Program-made: the position numbers and the translations under genes
Shown here: positions 37,379 to 45,386 of the stretch, in pieces
Layout of the letters: every line of letters starts with the position of its first letter
Numbering within the stretch: position 1 is the first letter of the stretch
Assembly (NCBI RefSeq): GCF_020179425.1
Contig: NZ_JAILYM010000005.1
Span: 124,001-188,000, forward strand
Length of the DNA stretch: 64,000 nucleotides
DNA from: Novosphingobium percolationis
GTDB taxonomy: Bacteria; Pseudomonadota; Alphaproteobacteria; Sphingomonadales; Sphingomonadaceae
Direction of reading: 5' to 3'
Notes under the pieces: model-generated
Database searches by the model: none
What the model was told of the DNA's origin: nothing
The model's input: the letters and a program-made list of their open reading frames with translations, nothing else

Positions 37379-37424
37379 CGCCGCTGCGGGAGGCTCGCTG
37401 CTCGCGAACCTCCCGCCCTATCGA

Positions 37425-38102
37425 TCAACGATAGAAGATATGGTTGTCGATGCGCGCCATGCGCACCTTGCCCCAGCTGGGGGAAACCCGCGCGGCATGA
37501 AAGAACATCGCGCCTTCGACGGGGCTCTTCCAGCTGCCGTGGTCGGCGATCATGGCGATCTTGGTCGCCTTGATCCAGTCGCGGCTGGCCGGGTTCACGG
37601 CGGGGATCGAATGGCCCCGCACGAACGAGAACTGCGAGGGCTGGTAGACCACGCCGCAATAAGAGGCTGGAAAGCGGCCCGAACGCGCGCGCGCCACGAT
37701 CACGCGGCCAACGGCAAGCTGGCCGGCCATGGTCTCGCTCTTGGCTTCGAAATAGATCGCGCCGGCAAGGCAGCGCAGCTCGTCCGACAGTTGCTCGGGG
37801 GCAGTCGTCGCATCGACGAGGTCGGCAAGCGAGGTGGCGACCGGCGGTGCGGTGTCATCCAGCGAAGCGGCGGTCGCTTCATCCTGGGGCAGCACGCGCT
37901 CGTCGACGGGAAAGGCCGCGTCGGCGGAATAGCTGATGATGGCGGAAGACCCTGGGGCTTCCTTGGCCGGGATCATGGCTTCGAGCCGGTGGCTCGGCAC
38001 GGGATCCTGCGCGGCTGCACCGGAACTGGCGGTGCTGAACAGGGTTGTGATCAGGGTCGCTGCAATGCTGAGGGCACTGGCGATACGAAGTTGCTTGCTC
38101 AT
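37425..38102 (-). CDS. SleB-family cell wall hydrolase
   Basis: A 225-residue exported protein with an N-terminal signal segment (to AAAQDP), a low-complexity acidic region, and a C-terminal Hydrolase_2/SleB domain: LRCLAGAIYFEAKSE with its catalytic Glu, QLAVGRVIVARA, YCGVVYQPSQFSFV, and FFHAARVSPSWGK. SleB-type enzymes are muramoyl lytic or hydrolytic enzymes acting on peptidoglycan. It is convergent with the glycosyltransferase gene. Confidence 0.88.
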   Translation of the reverse strand: MSKQLRIASALSIAATLITTLFSTASSGAAAQDPVPSHRLEAMIPAKEAPGSSAIISYSADAAFPVDERVLPQDEATAASLDDTAPPVATSLADLVDATTAPEQLSDELRCLAGAIYFEAKSETMAGQLAVGRVIVARARSGRFPASYCGVVYQPSQFSFVRGHSIPAVNPASRDWIKATKIAMIADHGSWKSPVEGAMFFHAARVSPSWGKVRMARIDNHIFYR

Positions 38103-38324
38103 CCAACGTCATGACTGGGCGGTGGACGTCGGTACACGGAGCGGCGCGTGCGGTCGATCATGCGGGCAAGCCCGTATGGAACCGTTCGAACCGGAAGCCC
38201 ATGTCTTCTGCCCCCCGTCTGCGTGCTAGCAAGCCCGGCGCTGATGCCGAACCTGCCGCCTGCGCGACTGCGGTGGAGTGCCTTTATTTTGCAATGCGGC
38301 AGAGTCAACCTGCGCGAGAGGCAG
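38103..38324. other. intergenic region upstream of the cell wall hydrolase
   Basis: About 220 bp with no supported gene. It should carry the promoter of the SleB-type gene on the minus strand. I see no clear RNA structure. Confidence 0.4.
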
Positions 38325-38660
38325 TCATCCGCCGTTCAGGATGAGTCGTTCGCCATCCGCGATGGTCAGTTCAACTATCCACACATCCGGATCCTGCGCT
38401 CCGCGCCGATCCAGATAGTCCCAAAATTCCATTTTATTATCAATATCTTGGACTTTCGTTCGGGCCCATTTCCGGCTGCCATCCAATTGCGGCATCCGTT
38501 CATGAAGCACGCCAAGTCCTTGATTATCAAGGATGACGACAAGGATCGTGCCGCCATCCGGTTCGCCCTTGCGCAACACGGCGGCAAAGCCACCCGCGGC
38601 CTGCGTGACGCGGATCAGGCCCGCCACTTCGATTCGTGCAGGGAGTCTGGATTCGTCCAA
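38325..38660 (-). CDS. DUF1491 protein
   Basis: A 111-residue protein matching DUF1491: RLPARIEVAGLIRVTQAAGGFAAVL, KGEPDGGTILVVI, LHERMPQLDGSRKW, and a C-terminal DPDVWIVEL strand. Function is unknown. It begins at a TTG 12 bases past the thioesterase stop, so it is likely the last gene of the ptsN-thioesterase unit. Its 3' half uses AT-rich codons (for example AAT AAA ATG GAA TTT) unlike its neighbours. Confidence 0.82.
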   Translation of the reverse strand: MDESRLPARIEVAGLIRVTQAAGGFAAVLRKGEPDGGTILVVILDNQGLGVLHERMPQLDGSRKWARTKVQDIDNKMEFWDYLDRRGAQDPDVWIVELTIADGERLILNGG

Positions 38661-38671
38661 GCGAACGCCGT

Positions 38672-39169
38672 TCAGCCCGGAACGCCGACGGCGTAACCAG
38701 GCAGCGAGGACAGCGCGATGCGCGAACGCTGGAACGTGCCGGTGCCCCGCCCCACTTCCTCGCCCTCTTCGTCAAGCAGCCGCGCTTCGGCCACCAGCAC
38801 CCGGCGGCGGCCCGACAGCCAGCGCCCTTCGGCGATGACCTTGCCGCCGTGGATGGGCCGCGTGAAGTGCAGGTTGAACGAGGTGGTCAGCAGGAAACGG
38901 TCGGTGACGAGCGTGTTGGCGGCATAGAAGGCCGCATCGTCGAGCATCTTGAAATAGATCGTGCCATGCGCCGCGCCCGCGGCATGGAACACTTGCGGGG
39001 TCACGTCGAACACGATCCGCGCGTGGCCTTCGCCAAGCACTTCCAGATGGCTTTCGAACAGCTGGTTGACCGGAGCCGACGCGTAGAGTCCTTCGAGCGC
39101 GCGCCAGTGGAACTGCGCACCGTCTCCACCGACGGAAGCCGGATCAGGCAGCGTCACGGTCGATGACAT
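38672..39169 (-). CDS. PaaI-type hotdog-fold thioesterase
   Basis: A 165-residue hotdog-fold protein: GGDGAQFHWRALEGLYASAPVN, FHAAGAAHGTIYFKMLDDAAFYAAN (the HGT helix region of PaaI-like thioesterases), LTTSFNLHFTRPI, and EGRWLSGRRRVLVAEARLLD. It probably hydrolyses an acyl-CoA; the substrate is not known. Its start lies within the 3' end of ptsN (26 base overlap), so the two are coupled. Confidence 0.87.
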   Translation of the reverse strand: MSSTVTLPDPASVGGDGAQFHWRALEGLYASAPVNQLFESHLEVLGEGHARIVFDVTPQVFHAAGAAHGTIYFKMLDDAAFYAANTLVTDRFLLTTSFNLHFTRPIHGGKVIAEGRWLSGRRRVLVAEARLLDEEGEEVGRGTGTFQRSRIALSSLPGYAVGVPG

Positions 39170-39605
39170 TGACCAGCAGCGCATAGAGCGCATCGGCATC
39201 GGTCGCGGCGACCAGCCGCTCGTGCATCCGCTCGTCGCGCATCAGCCGCGAGATCGCGGCGAGCGCCTGAAGATGCGTCGCGCCGGCCTGTTCGGGCGAA
39301 AGCAGCCCGAACACGACATCGACCGGCATGCCGTCAGCCGCTTCGAACGCCACGGGCTGTTCGAGCCGGAAGAAGGCCGCAACCGGGCGGGCGAGGCCAG
39401 CGATCCGGGCATGGGGAATGGCGACGCCGCGACCGAAGCCGGTGCTGCCCAGCTTCTCGCGCTCCTCGATCCGCTCGATCACCTCGGCGGGATCGAGCGC
39501 ATAGACCGCCGCGAAACGCTCGGCCAGTTGACCGAGGATCTGCTGCTTGGTCTCGGCGTGCACGATGCGCACTGCCAGGGGATCGATCGAAAAGAGTGCG
39601 GTCAT
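39144..39605 (-). CDS. ptsN: PTS IIA-like nitrogen regulatory protein PtsN
   Basis: A 153-residue EIIA-Ntr, the terminal phosphoacceptor of the nitrogen PTS. The phosphorylated His is in VAIPHARIAGL, preceded by REKLGSTGFGRG, and the fold continues with DVVFGLLSPEQAGATHLQALA. It regulates potassium uptake and other targets in other proteobacteria. It lies downstream of hpf on the same strand, the usual rpoN-hpf-ptsN order, though rpoN is not in this window. The first component, PtsP, is at 32.2-34.4 kb. Confidence 0.95.
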   Translation of the reverse strand: MTALFSIDPLAVRIVHAETKQQILGQLAERFAAVYALDPAEVIERIEEREKLGSTGFGRGVAIPHARIAGLARPVAAFFRLEQPVAFEAADGMPVDVVFGLLSPEQAGATHLQALAAISRLMRDERMHERLVAATDADALYALLVNVIDRDAA

Positions 39606-39758
39606 GGGAAATGCTGATGCCGATGGCGGCGCGCGAAAGCGGCGCTGCTCAAGTTGCGGGCGCCATGCGCCTGAATTCATGGCGGCGCAAGCACCTAATC
39701 GCGCGCCCGATGGCGATTCGCCACAGGGCGCGCGACAGGTTCCTGTTTCAGGTTGAGG

Positions 39759-40343
39759 TCAGGTGCGCGCCGGTTCCACCCAGCCGATCGAGCCGTCGCC
39801 GCGCCGGTAGACCATGTTGTGCGCGCCGGTTCCCGCGTTCTTGAACAGCAGCGCGTTGGTGTTGCGCAGATCCAGCATCATCACCGCGTCCGACACGGTC
39901 GCCTCGGGCACGTCGACCCGCGTCTCGGCAATCACCAGCGGCGCATCGGCCGGTTCTTCCTCGTGCTCGTCGACCGCGAACACGGTGTAGCTGGCGTTCA
40001 GGGTGAGTGCGGCTTCGTCGGCCTTGCGCGCGTGATCGGCGCCATCGGCGCGGGCCTTCACCCGCCGCTTGTAGCGACGCAGCTGCTTGTCGATCTTCTC
40101 CGCCGACTGGTCGAGCGCGATATGCGGCTCCTGCGCCTCGGCGCTGCCCTTCAGGATCAGCCCCTGCGTGACGTGGGTGACGATATCGCAGCGAAAGCCG
40201 CCGTGCGGCGCCTTGCCCAGCGTGACGTGGCTGGAAAGCGCGCGGGAGAAGTACTTGTCGACGATGGCCGACAGCCGATCGTTGGCGTGGGCCTCGAAGG
40301 CGGCGCCGGTATCGACCTGGTGGCCCGAAACGCGAATGTCCAT
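39759..40343 (-). CDS. hpf: ribosome hibernation-promoting factor, long form
   Basis: A 194-residue protein with an N-terminal HPF/RaiA beta-alpha domain (MDIRVSGHQVDTGAAFEAH to about residue 105, including DKQLRRYKRR) and a C-terminal dimerisation domain (SDAVMMLDLRNTNALLFKNAG and GSIGWVEP). The long form dimerises 70S ribosomes into 100S particles in stationary phase. A GGAGGAG lies 9 bases before the start. It precedes ptsN on the same strand. Confidence 0.95.
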   Translation of the reverse strand: MDIRVSGHQVDTGAAFEAHANDRLSAIVDKYFSRALSSHVTLGKAPHGGFRCDIVTHVTQGLILKGSAEAQEPHIALDQSAEKIDKQLRRYKRRVKARADGADHARKADEAALTLNASYTVFAVDEHEEEPADAPLVIAETRVDVPEATVSDAVMMLDLRNTNALLFKNAGTGAHNMVYRRGDGSIGWVEPART

Positions 40344-40384
40344 ACGTCAGTTCTCCTCCACGTAAGGGCGGGACAACCTGCCGC

Positions 40385-41086
40385 TCAACGCGACCAGATC
40401 GCCTCGCCGAAACCCGCCATGAATTCGGCATGGCGGGCAAGTTCCGCAGCGCTGGCCGCATGCGGCCGGGGCTCGCGGAAGGGTCGGGGCACGGCGAGCG
40501 TGGCGGCGGCGACCGTGACGGTCTCGACGCTGCTGCCCACCACGACGGCATCGGCGGCCAGTTCCAGGCCGATCTGCCGTCCTCCCATCAGTTCGACGTA
40601 GAGCTGCGCCAGCAGTTCCGCGTCGAGCAACGCGCCGTGCTTGGTACGGTGGCTGCGATCGATGCCATAGCGCGAGCACAGCGCATCGAGGCTGAGCTTG
40701 GCGCCGGGGTGCTTGCGCCGGGCGATGGCCACCGTATCGACCATGCGTGCACGGTCGACCTCGGCCATGCCGAGCATGGTCAATTCCGCATTGAGGAAGC
40801 CGAAGTCGAACCCGGCGTTATGCGCCACCAGCGGCGCATCACCGAGGAAATCGATCAGTTCGGCCGCCTTTTCGGCAAACTTCGGCTTGTCGGACAGGAA
40901 CGCGATCGACAGGCCGTGAACGGCCTCGGCTTCGGCCGGCATGTCGCGCTCGGGGTTGAAATAGCAGTGGTAGACCGCGCCCGTGGGCACGCGGTTGACC
41001 ATCTCGATGCAGCCGATTTCCACAAGCCGGTCGCCGCCCCGCGGGTCCAGTCCGGTCGTTTCTGTATCGAAAACGATCTCACGCAT
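40385..41086 (-). CDS. dnaQ: DNA polymerase III epsilon subunit (proofreading exonuclease)
   Basis: A 233-residue DEDDh exonuclease. Exo I FDTETTGLDP, Exo II HNAGFDFGFLN and Exo III HGALLDAELLA (with the catalytic His and Asp) are all visible. The C-terminal ~50 residues, likely the alpha-subunit tether, are Ala-rich. It is last in the ppsR-maf-aroE-coaE-dnaQ unit, an order shared with Caulobacter beside its origin. The ATG at 41086 begins the first beta strand (MREIVFDTE). Confidence 0.95.
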   Translation of the reverse strand: MREIVFDTETTGLDPRGGDRLVEIGCIEMVNRVPTGAVYHCYFNPERDMPAEAEAVHGLSIAFLSDKPKFAEKAAELIDFLGDAPLVAHNAGFDFGFLNAELTMLGMAEVDRARMVDTVAIARRKHPGAKLSLDALCSRYGIDRSHRTKHGALLDAELLAQLYVELMGGRQIGLELAADAVVVGSSVETVTVAAATLAVPRPFREPRPHAASAAELARHAEFMAGFGEAIWSR

Positions 41087-41134
41087 TGGAGGCAATCTGG
41101 ACCCGCTCCGCAGGACTGGCAAGGGGAGTCGCGG

Positions 41135-41740
41135 TCATGAACGCGGGTTTTTTTGCCTTATCGTCCGGACCAATTCCTTAACTTCCGCCTCGGTTTCGGC
41201 GAGGCTCACGCCGGTATCGATCACATAGTCCGCCCGCGCGCGCTTTTCGGCATCGGGCACCTGCAACCCCAGGATCTGCGCGAATTTTTCCGGCGTCATG
41301 CCGGGCCGCGCCAGCACGCGCGCGCGCTGCATCTCGGCAGGCGCAGAAACCACGACCACCGCATCTAGCCCTTCCCCGTGGCCCTTTTCGTAAAGGAGCG
41401 GAATGTCGAACACCACGAGCGGCTGGCCCGCGTGCTCGATCATGAACGCCTCGCGCATCTTCGCCACCGCCGGATGGACGATGGCCTCGAGTCGCTTCAG
41501 CGCTTCGGGATGGCCGAAGACCTGCGCGCCCAGCTCTGCCCGCTTTACCCCTTCCGGCCCGGTCGTGCCGGGAAAGGCGGCCTCGATCGCGGGCAGCAAC
41601 GGGCCGCCCGGCCCCTGCAACTGGTGCACCGCGGCATCGGCATCGAACACCGGCACGCCCTCCTCGCGCAGCATCAGCGCGACCGCCGACTTGCCCATGC
41701 CGATCGAGCCGGTCAGCCCGAGAATGAAGGGACGGCTCAT
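41135..41740 (-). CDS. coaE: dephospho-CoA kinase
   Basis: A 201-residue kinase that phosphorylates the ribose 3'-OH of dephospho-CoA, the last step of CoA synthesis. Seen: P-loop GLTGSIGMGKSAV, VFDADAAVHQL, HPAVAKM, VVFDIPLLYEKG, and DYVIDTG near the end. Its ATG overlaps the aroE stop by four bases. Confidence 0.96.
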   Translation of the reverse strand: MSRPFILGLTGSIGMGKSAVALMLREEGVPVFDADAAVHQLQGPGGPLLPAIEAAFPGTTGPEGVKRAELGAQVFGHPEALKRLEAIVHPAVAKMREAFMIEHAGQPLVVFDIPLLYEKGHGEGLDAVVVVSAPAEMQRARVLARPGMTPEKFAQILGLQVPDAEKRARADYVIDTGVSLAETEAEVKELVRTIRQKNPRS

Positions 41741-42594
41741 TTCGTCAGTCTCTCCCGCAATTCGATGTCCGCGTCGCCGCGCGGTGGATTGGTGCCGAAA
41801 AAGCGCCGGAAGGCATGGTCCGCCTGGCCGATCAGCATCGACAGACCATCAACAGTGCGAAAACCCGCGGCGCGTGCCGCTTTCAGGAATTCGGTGTCGA
41901 GCGGGCTCGTCACGATGTCGTAGAACACCGATCCCGGCGGCGCATGGCTCATGTCGAAGCGCAGCGGCGGCTGCCCGGTCATGCCCAGCGCCGATGCATT
42001 GACCACCAGATCAAGGCAGCCTTCCCGGTCATCGAACGCGAAATCGGTCGCATCGGCAAAATGGTCGAGCGGCGCGACATGATGTTCGCCCGCCGGGTCC
42101 AGCTCCTCCAGCAAGGCACGCGCCTTGTCCGGATTGCGCCCGGCCAGCACCAGCACCAGCCCTTCACCCGCAAGGCCGACGATGATCGCCCGCGCCGCGC
42201 CGCCGGTGCCCAGCACCCGCGCCATGCGGAAATAGTGCGTTTCACCCAGCAGCGGCTGCAAGGGTTCGAGGAAGCCCGGAACGTCGGTGTTGTAGCCGAC
42301 CAGTTCGCTCCCTTCGGGCACGATCGTGTTCACCGCGCCCACTTTGGCTGCCAGCGGATCGAGCCGGTCGATCAGCGGGATCACTGCCTGCTTGTGCGGC
42401 ATGGTCACGTTGCACCCGCGCCAGTCGCCATCGCCGCGTCTGCTCGTGATGAAATCCGCGAGCCCGTCCGCCGTCACATGTGTCGCGCGATAATCCGCGT
42501 CGATTCCCAGTTTTTCCAGCCAGAACCCGTGGATCGCGGGCGATTTCGACTGCACGATCGGATCGCCGATCACTTCTGCGTAAGGCTGGGTCAC
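41737..42594 (-). CDS. aroE: shikimate dehydrogenase
   Basis: A 285-residue enzyme reducing 3-dehydroshikimate with NADPH. Motifs: [19 protein letters not shown] (shikimate binding), [17 protein letters not shown] with the catalytic Lys, [16 protein letters not shown] with its Asp, the cofactor loop [10 protein letters not shown], and [12 protein letters not shown]. Four-base ATGA overlaps with maf upstream and coaE downstream indicate translational coupling. Confidence 0.96.
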   Translation of the reverse strand: MTQPYAEVIGDPIVQSKSPAIHGFWLEKLGIDADYRATHVTADGLADFITSRRGDGDWRGCNVTMPHKQAVIPLIDRLDPLAAKVGAVNTIVPEGSELVGYNTDVPGFLEPLQPLLGETHYFRMARVLGTGGAARAIIVGLAGEGLVLVLAGRNPDKARALLEELDPAGEHHVAPLDHFADATDFAFDDREGCLDLVVNASALGMTGQPPLRFDMSHAPPGSVFYDIVTSPLDTEFLKAARAAGFRTVDGLSMLIGQADHAFRRFFGTNPPRGDADIELRERLTK

Positions 42595-43178
42595 GCTGCC
42601 AGTTCACCCTGTTCGCGCAAGGCGCCCAGCACGGCCAGCAACGGCATCCCCAGAATCGTGAAGTGGTTGCCCTCCACGCTGTCGAACAGCTGCACCCCCA
42701 GCGCCTCCATCCGGAACACCCCGACGCAGCCGGAAACCTGCGGCCATTCCCTGTCGAGATAGCTGTCGATAAACCCGGGAGAAAGCGTGCGAACCCGCAG
42801 TTTTGCAAGCTCACAGGTTTTCCACACTGTCACCCCATCGCGGATCAGCACGGCGGCGGAATGCAGGTGCATCTCCTTGCCCGAGAAGAACTCAAGATGC
42901 TCCACCGCCTGCTCGCGGCTATTCGGCTTGTCGAACTGGCGGCCACAGCATTCTACGAGCGAATCCCCGCCCAGCACCAATCGGCCCGGCTCGCCGATCG
43001 AGACACACAACGCCTTGGCTTCGGCAAGGATTCCGGCAATCTCGCAGCCCGGAACCCCGATCAGCTCGCGCTTGATCTCGCCTTCGTCGACATCGGCGCT
43101 GCGCGCCTCGAACGGCACGCCCGCCGCTTCCAGCATGGCCTTGCGCGATGCGCTCTGGCTGGCGAGGACAAGGGTCAT
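42591..43178 (-). CDS. maf: Maf-like nucleotide pyrophosphatase
   Basis: A 195-residue Maf/HAM1-fold protein: [68 protein letters not shown], and [10 protein letters not shown]. Maf proteins hydrolyse modified or canonical nucleoside triphosphates and can influence septation. It overlaps ppsR and aroE by four bases on each side. Confidence 0.94.
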   Translation of the reverse strand: MTLVLASQSASRKAMLEAAGVPFEARSADVDEGEIKRELIGVPGCEIAGILAEAKALCVSIGEPGRLVLGGDSLVECCGRQFDKPNSREQAVEHLEFFSGKEMHLHSAAVLIRDGVTVWKTCELAKLRVRTLSPGFIDSYLDREWPQVSGCVGVFRMEALGVQLFDSVEGNHFTILGMPLLAVLGALREQGELAA

Positions 43179-44020
43179 ATCGGCTTCACTCCGGGCGTGG
43201 TGTCGCCGCCTGCGGCGCGGCGTTCGTTGTAGAGGTTGATCACGGCCGCCGCGGTTTCCTCGATCGAGCGGCGCGAAACGTCGATCACCGGCCAGCCGTT
43301 GTCGGCGAACATGCGCCGCGCGAACTGCACTTCGCGGGTCACGTGGTCGTTATCGACATAGGCCGTCTCGGGCGCCTGGTTCAAGGACAGCAACCGGTTG
43401 CGCCGCACCTGGATCAGCCGTTCGGGGCTGGTGGTCAGTCCGACGATCATTGGCCGCCGCAGCGAAAACAGCATCGGCGGCGGCGGGCTTTCCACCACGA
43501 TCGGGATGTTCGCCACCTTGTACCCGCGATTGGCGAGGTAGATCGAGGTCGGCGTCTTCGAACTGCGCGAAACCCCCGCCAGCACGATGTCGGCCTCCTC
43601 CCAGTTTTCCCAACCCACGCCGTCGTCGTGGGCGATGGTGAACTGGATCGCATCGACGCGCCGGAAATAGGCATCGTCCATGATGTGCTGGCGACCGGGG
43701 CGGCCCTTGGCTTCCATCCCCAGTTGCTGCTCCAGCGCATCGGTCACCGCATCGAGCGCCGCGACGCTCGGCAGGCCGAGCGTCGCGCAGCGCTGTTCCA
43801 GCCGGTCGCGGGTCTCGGCATTGACGAGCGTGTAGAGCACCAGCCCGGGATTGTTGGCGATTTCGCCCATGATCCGGTCGAGGTGCTGCATCGAGCGCAC
43901 CATCGGCCAGAAATGCCGCACGATGTCGGTATCGTCGAACTGCGCGAGCGCCGCCTTGGCGATCATTTCGAGCGTTTCGCCGGTGGAATCCGACAGGAGA
44001 TGCAGATGCAGCCGCTTCAT
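43175..44020 (-). CDS. ppsR: pyruvate, water/phosphate dikinase regulatory protein (DUF299)
   Basis: A 281-residue bifunctional kinase/phosphorylase of the DUF299 family, which switches PEP synthase or pyruvate phosphate dikinase off and on. Signature regions: [13 protein letters not shown] at the start, [23 protein letters not shown], the P-loop-like [21 protein letters not shown], and [17 protein letters not shown]. Its homologue flanks the Caulobacter replication origin. First gene of a five-gene block reading away from hemE; a GGGGGT precedes the start. Confidence 0.95.
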   Translation of the reverse strand: MKRLHLHLLSDSTGETLEMIAKAALAQFDDTDIVRHFWPMVRSMQHLDRIMGEIANNPGLVLYTLVNAETRDRLEQRCATLGLPSVAALDAVTDALEQQLGMEAKGRPGRQHIMDDAYFRRVDAIQFTIAHDDGVGWENWEEADIVLAGVSRSSKTPTSIYLANRGYKVANIPIVVESPPPPMLFSLRRPMIVGLTTSPERLIQVRRNRLLSLNQAPETAYVDNDHVTREVQFARRMFADNGWPVIDVSRRSIEETAAAVINLYNERRAAGGDTTPGVKPI

Positions 44021-44353
44021 GGACCCCCGATCGCGCCCACCATGGGACAGGGCTGTGGAAAGAGGGCCGATAAACCACGGGACAGCGCCGGGGACAAGTT
44101 CGAGCGCCGGATTCACACCCGTCACGAGTCCTTCGCAGGCCGCTTTGTGGACATGTCGAAAGCGTTACCCACAGCCTGTGGGAATCCGTGAGAACTTTTG
44201 CTTGCTCCTGATTCAACACAGAGTCGCAGCCCAAGTTTTTGTGGAGAGCCCGGCACAAATCGGGCAGAGGCGCGCCATCCCCGCTATCCACAGCCCAACA
44301 GAATCCATCAACCAGATTCAAAAGAATCTATTATTGAAGATTGGACAGATCGA
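44021..44353. other. probable chromosomal replication origin (oriC) between ppsR and hemE
   Basis: A 333 bp non-coding gap with the context of the Caulobacter-type origin (DUF299-maf-aroE-coaE-dnaQ on one side, hemE on the other). DnaA-box-like 9-mers: TTACCCACA (44165-44173), CTATCCACA (44284-44292), and on the other strand TGTGGAAAG (44054-44062), TGTGGACAT (44146-44154), TGTGGGAAT (44177-44185) and TGTGGAGAG (44240-44248). Two face each other in the palindrome CCCACAGCCTGTGGG (44168-44182). GANTC sites lie at 44110, 44126, 44182, 44210, 44221, 44301, 44315 and 44324. The stretch 44311-44350 is AT-rich and could be the unwinding element. The promoters of ppsR and hemE must also be here. Confidence 0.7.
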
Positions 44354-45382
44354 ATGCCCGGTCCGCTGCTCGAAACCCTGCGTGGCGCCAACCTTGCGCA
44401 GCGGCCGATCTGGCTCATGCGACAGGCGGGCCGCTACCTGCCGGAATACCGCGCACTGCGGGCGGAAAAGGGCGGATTCCTCGCGCTGGTCTATGATTCA
44501 GAGGCGGCCGCGGAAATCACCGTGCAGCCGCTGCGCCGCTTCGGATTCGACGGCGCGATCCTGTTTTCGGACATCCTGATCGTGCCTTACGCGATGGGGC
44601 AGGATCTCCAGTTCCTCGCCGGGGAAGGCCCGCACCTGTCACCGCGCCTGCTCGACAAGGCTCTGGAAAGCCTTGTCGCGGCGCCTGAGCGCCTGTCACC
44701 GATCTATGACACCGTGGCCCGCGTGAAGGGCCTGATCTCGCCCCAGACCACCCTGCTGGGCTTTGCAGGCAGTCCGTGGACGGTCGCCACCTACATGGTC
44801 GCAGGCGAGGGCAGCCGCGACCACCACGATACGCGGGCACTCGCCTATCGCGATCCTTCCGCGTTCCAGGCGATCATCGACGCAATCACCGACGTCACCA
44901 TCGAATACCTTGCAGGCCAGGTCGAAGCGGGCGCCGAAGGCCTGCAACTGTTCGATTCCTGGGCCGGCAGCCTTGCCCCTGCGGAATTCGAACGCTGGGT
45001 CATCGCGCCCAACGCGAAGATCGCCGCCGAAATGCAGCGTCGCTACCCGCACGTTCCGGTGATCGGATTCCCCAAGGGCGCGGGCGAAAAGCTTGCCGCC
45101 TATGCGCGCGAGACCGGCGTGAACGCGGTCGGCGTGGACGAAACCATCGACCCTGTGTGGGCCGCGCGCGAACTGCCTGCCGGACTGCCCGTACAGGGCA
45201 ATCTCGATCCGCTGCTGCTGCTGGCAGGCGGCGCGGATCTGGAAAAGCAGACCCACCGCGTGCTCAAAGCCTTCGCCGACCGACCGCACGTGTTCAACCT
45301 GGGCCATGGCATTGGCCAGCACACGCCGATCGAACACGTCGAGGAACTGCTGAAGATCGTGCGCGGCTGGTCGCGCGACTGA
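44354..45382 (+). CDS. hemE: uroporphyrinogen decarboxylase
   Basis: A 342-residue enzyme decarboxylating uroporphyrinogen III to coproporphyrinogen III. Motifs: the PIWLMRQAGRYLPEYR start signature, FGFDGAILFSDILIVPYAMG, GFAGSPWTVATYM, LQLFDSWAGSLAP, and FNLGHGIGQHTPIEHVEEL. Its 5' side is the putative origin. It is convergent with the ClC-type gene, with 4 bp between stops; the hemE-rho-mnmE order of many alphaproteobacteria is not kept here. Confidence 0.97.
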   Translation: MPGPLLETLRGANLAQRPIWLMRQAGRYLPEYRALRAEKGGFLALVYDSEAAAEITVQPLRRFGFDGAILFSDILIVPYAMGQDLQFLAGEGPHLSPRLLDKALESLVAAPERLSPIYDTVARVKGLISPQTTLLGFAGSPWTVATYMVAGEGSRDHHDTRALAYRDPSAFQAIIDAITDVTIEYLAGQVEAGAEGLQLFDSWAGSLAPAEFERWVIAPNAKIAAEMQRRYPHVPVIGFPKGAGEKLAAYARETGVNAVGVDETIDPVWAARELPAGLPVQGNLDPLLLLAGGADLEKQTHRVLKAFADRPHVFNLGHGIGQHTPIEHVEELLKIVRGWSRD

Positions 45383-45386
45383 ACCG

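Noticed and set aside
37386..37416. Hairpin GCGGGAGG/CCTCCCGC as a terminator after the glycosyltransferase
   Set aside because: The stem is real but the loop is long and no T run follows, so I do not list it as a terminator.
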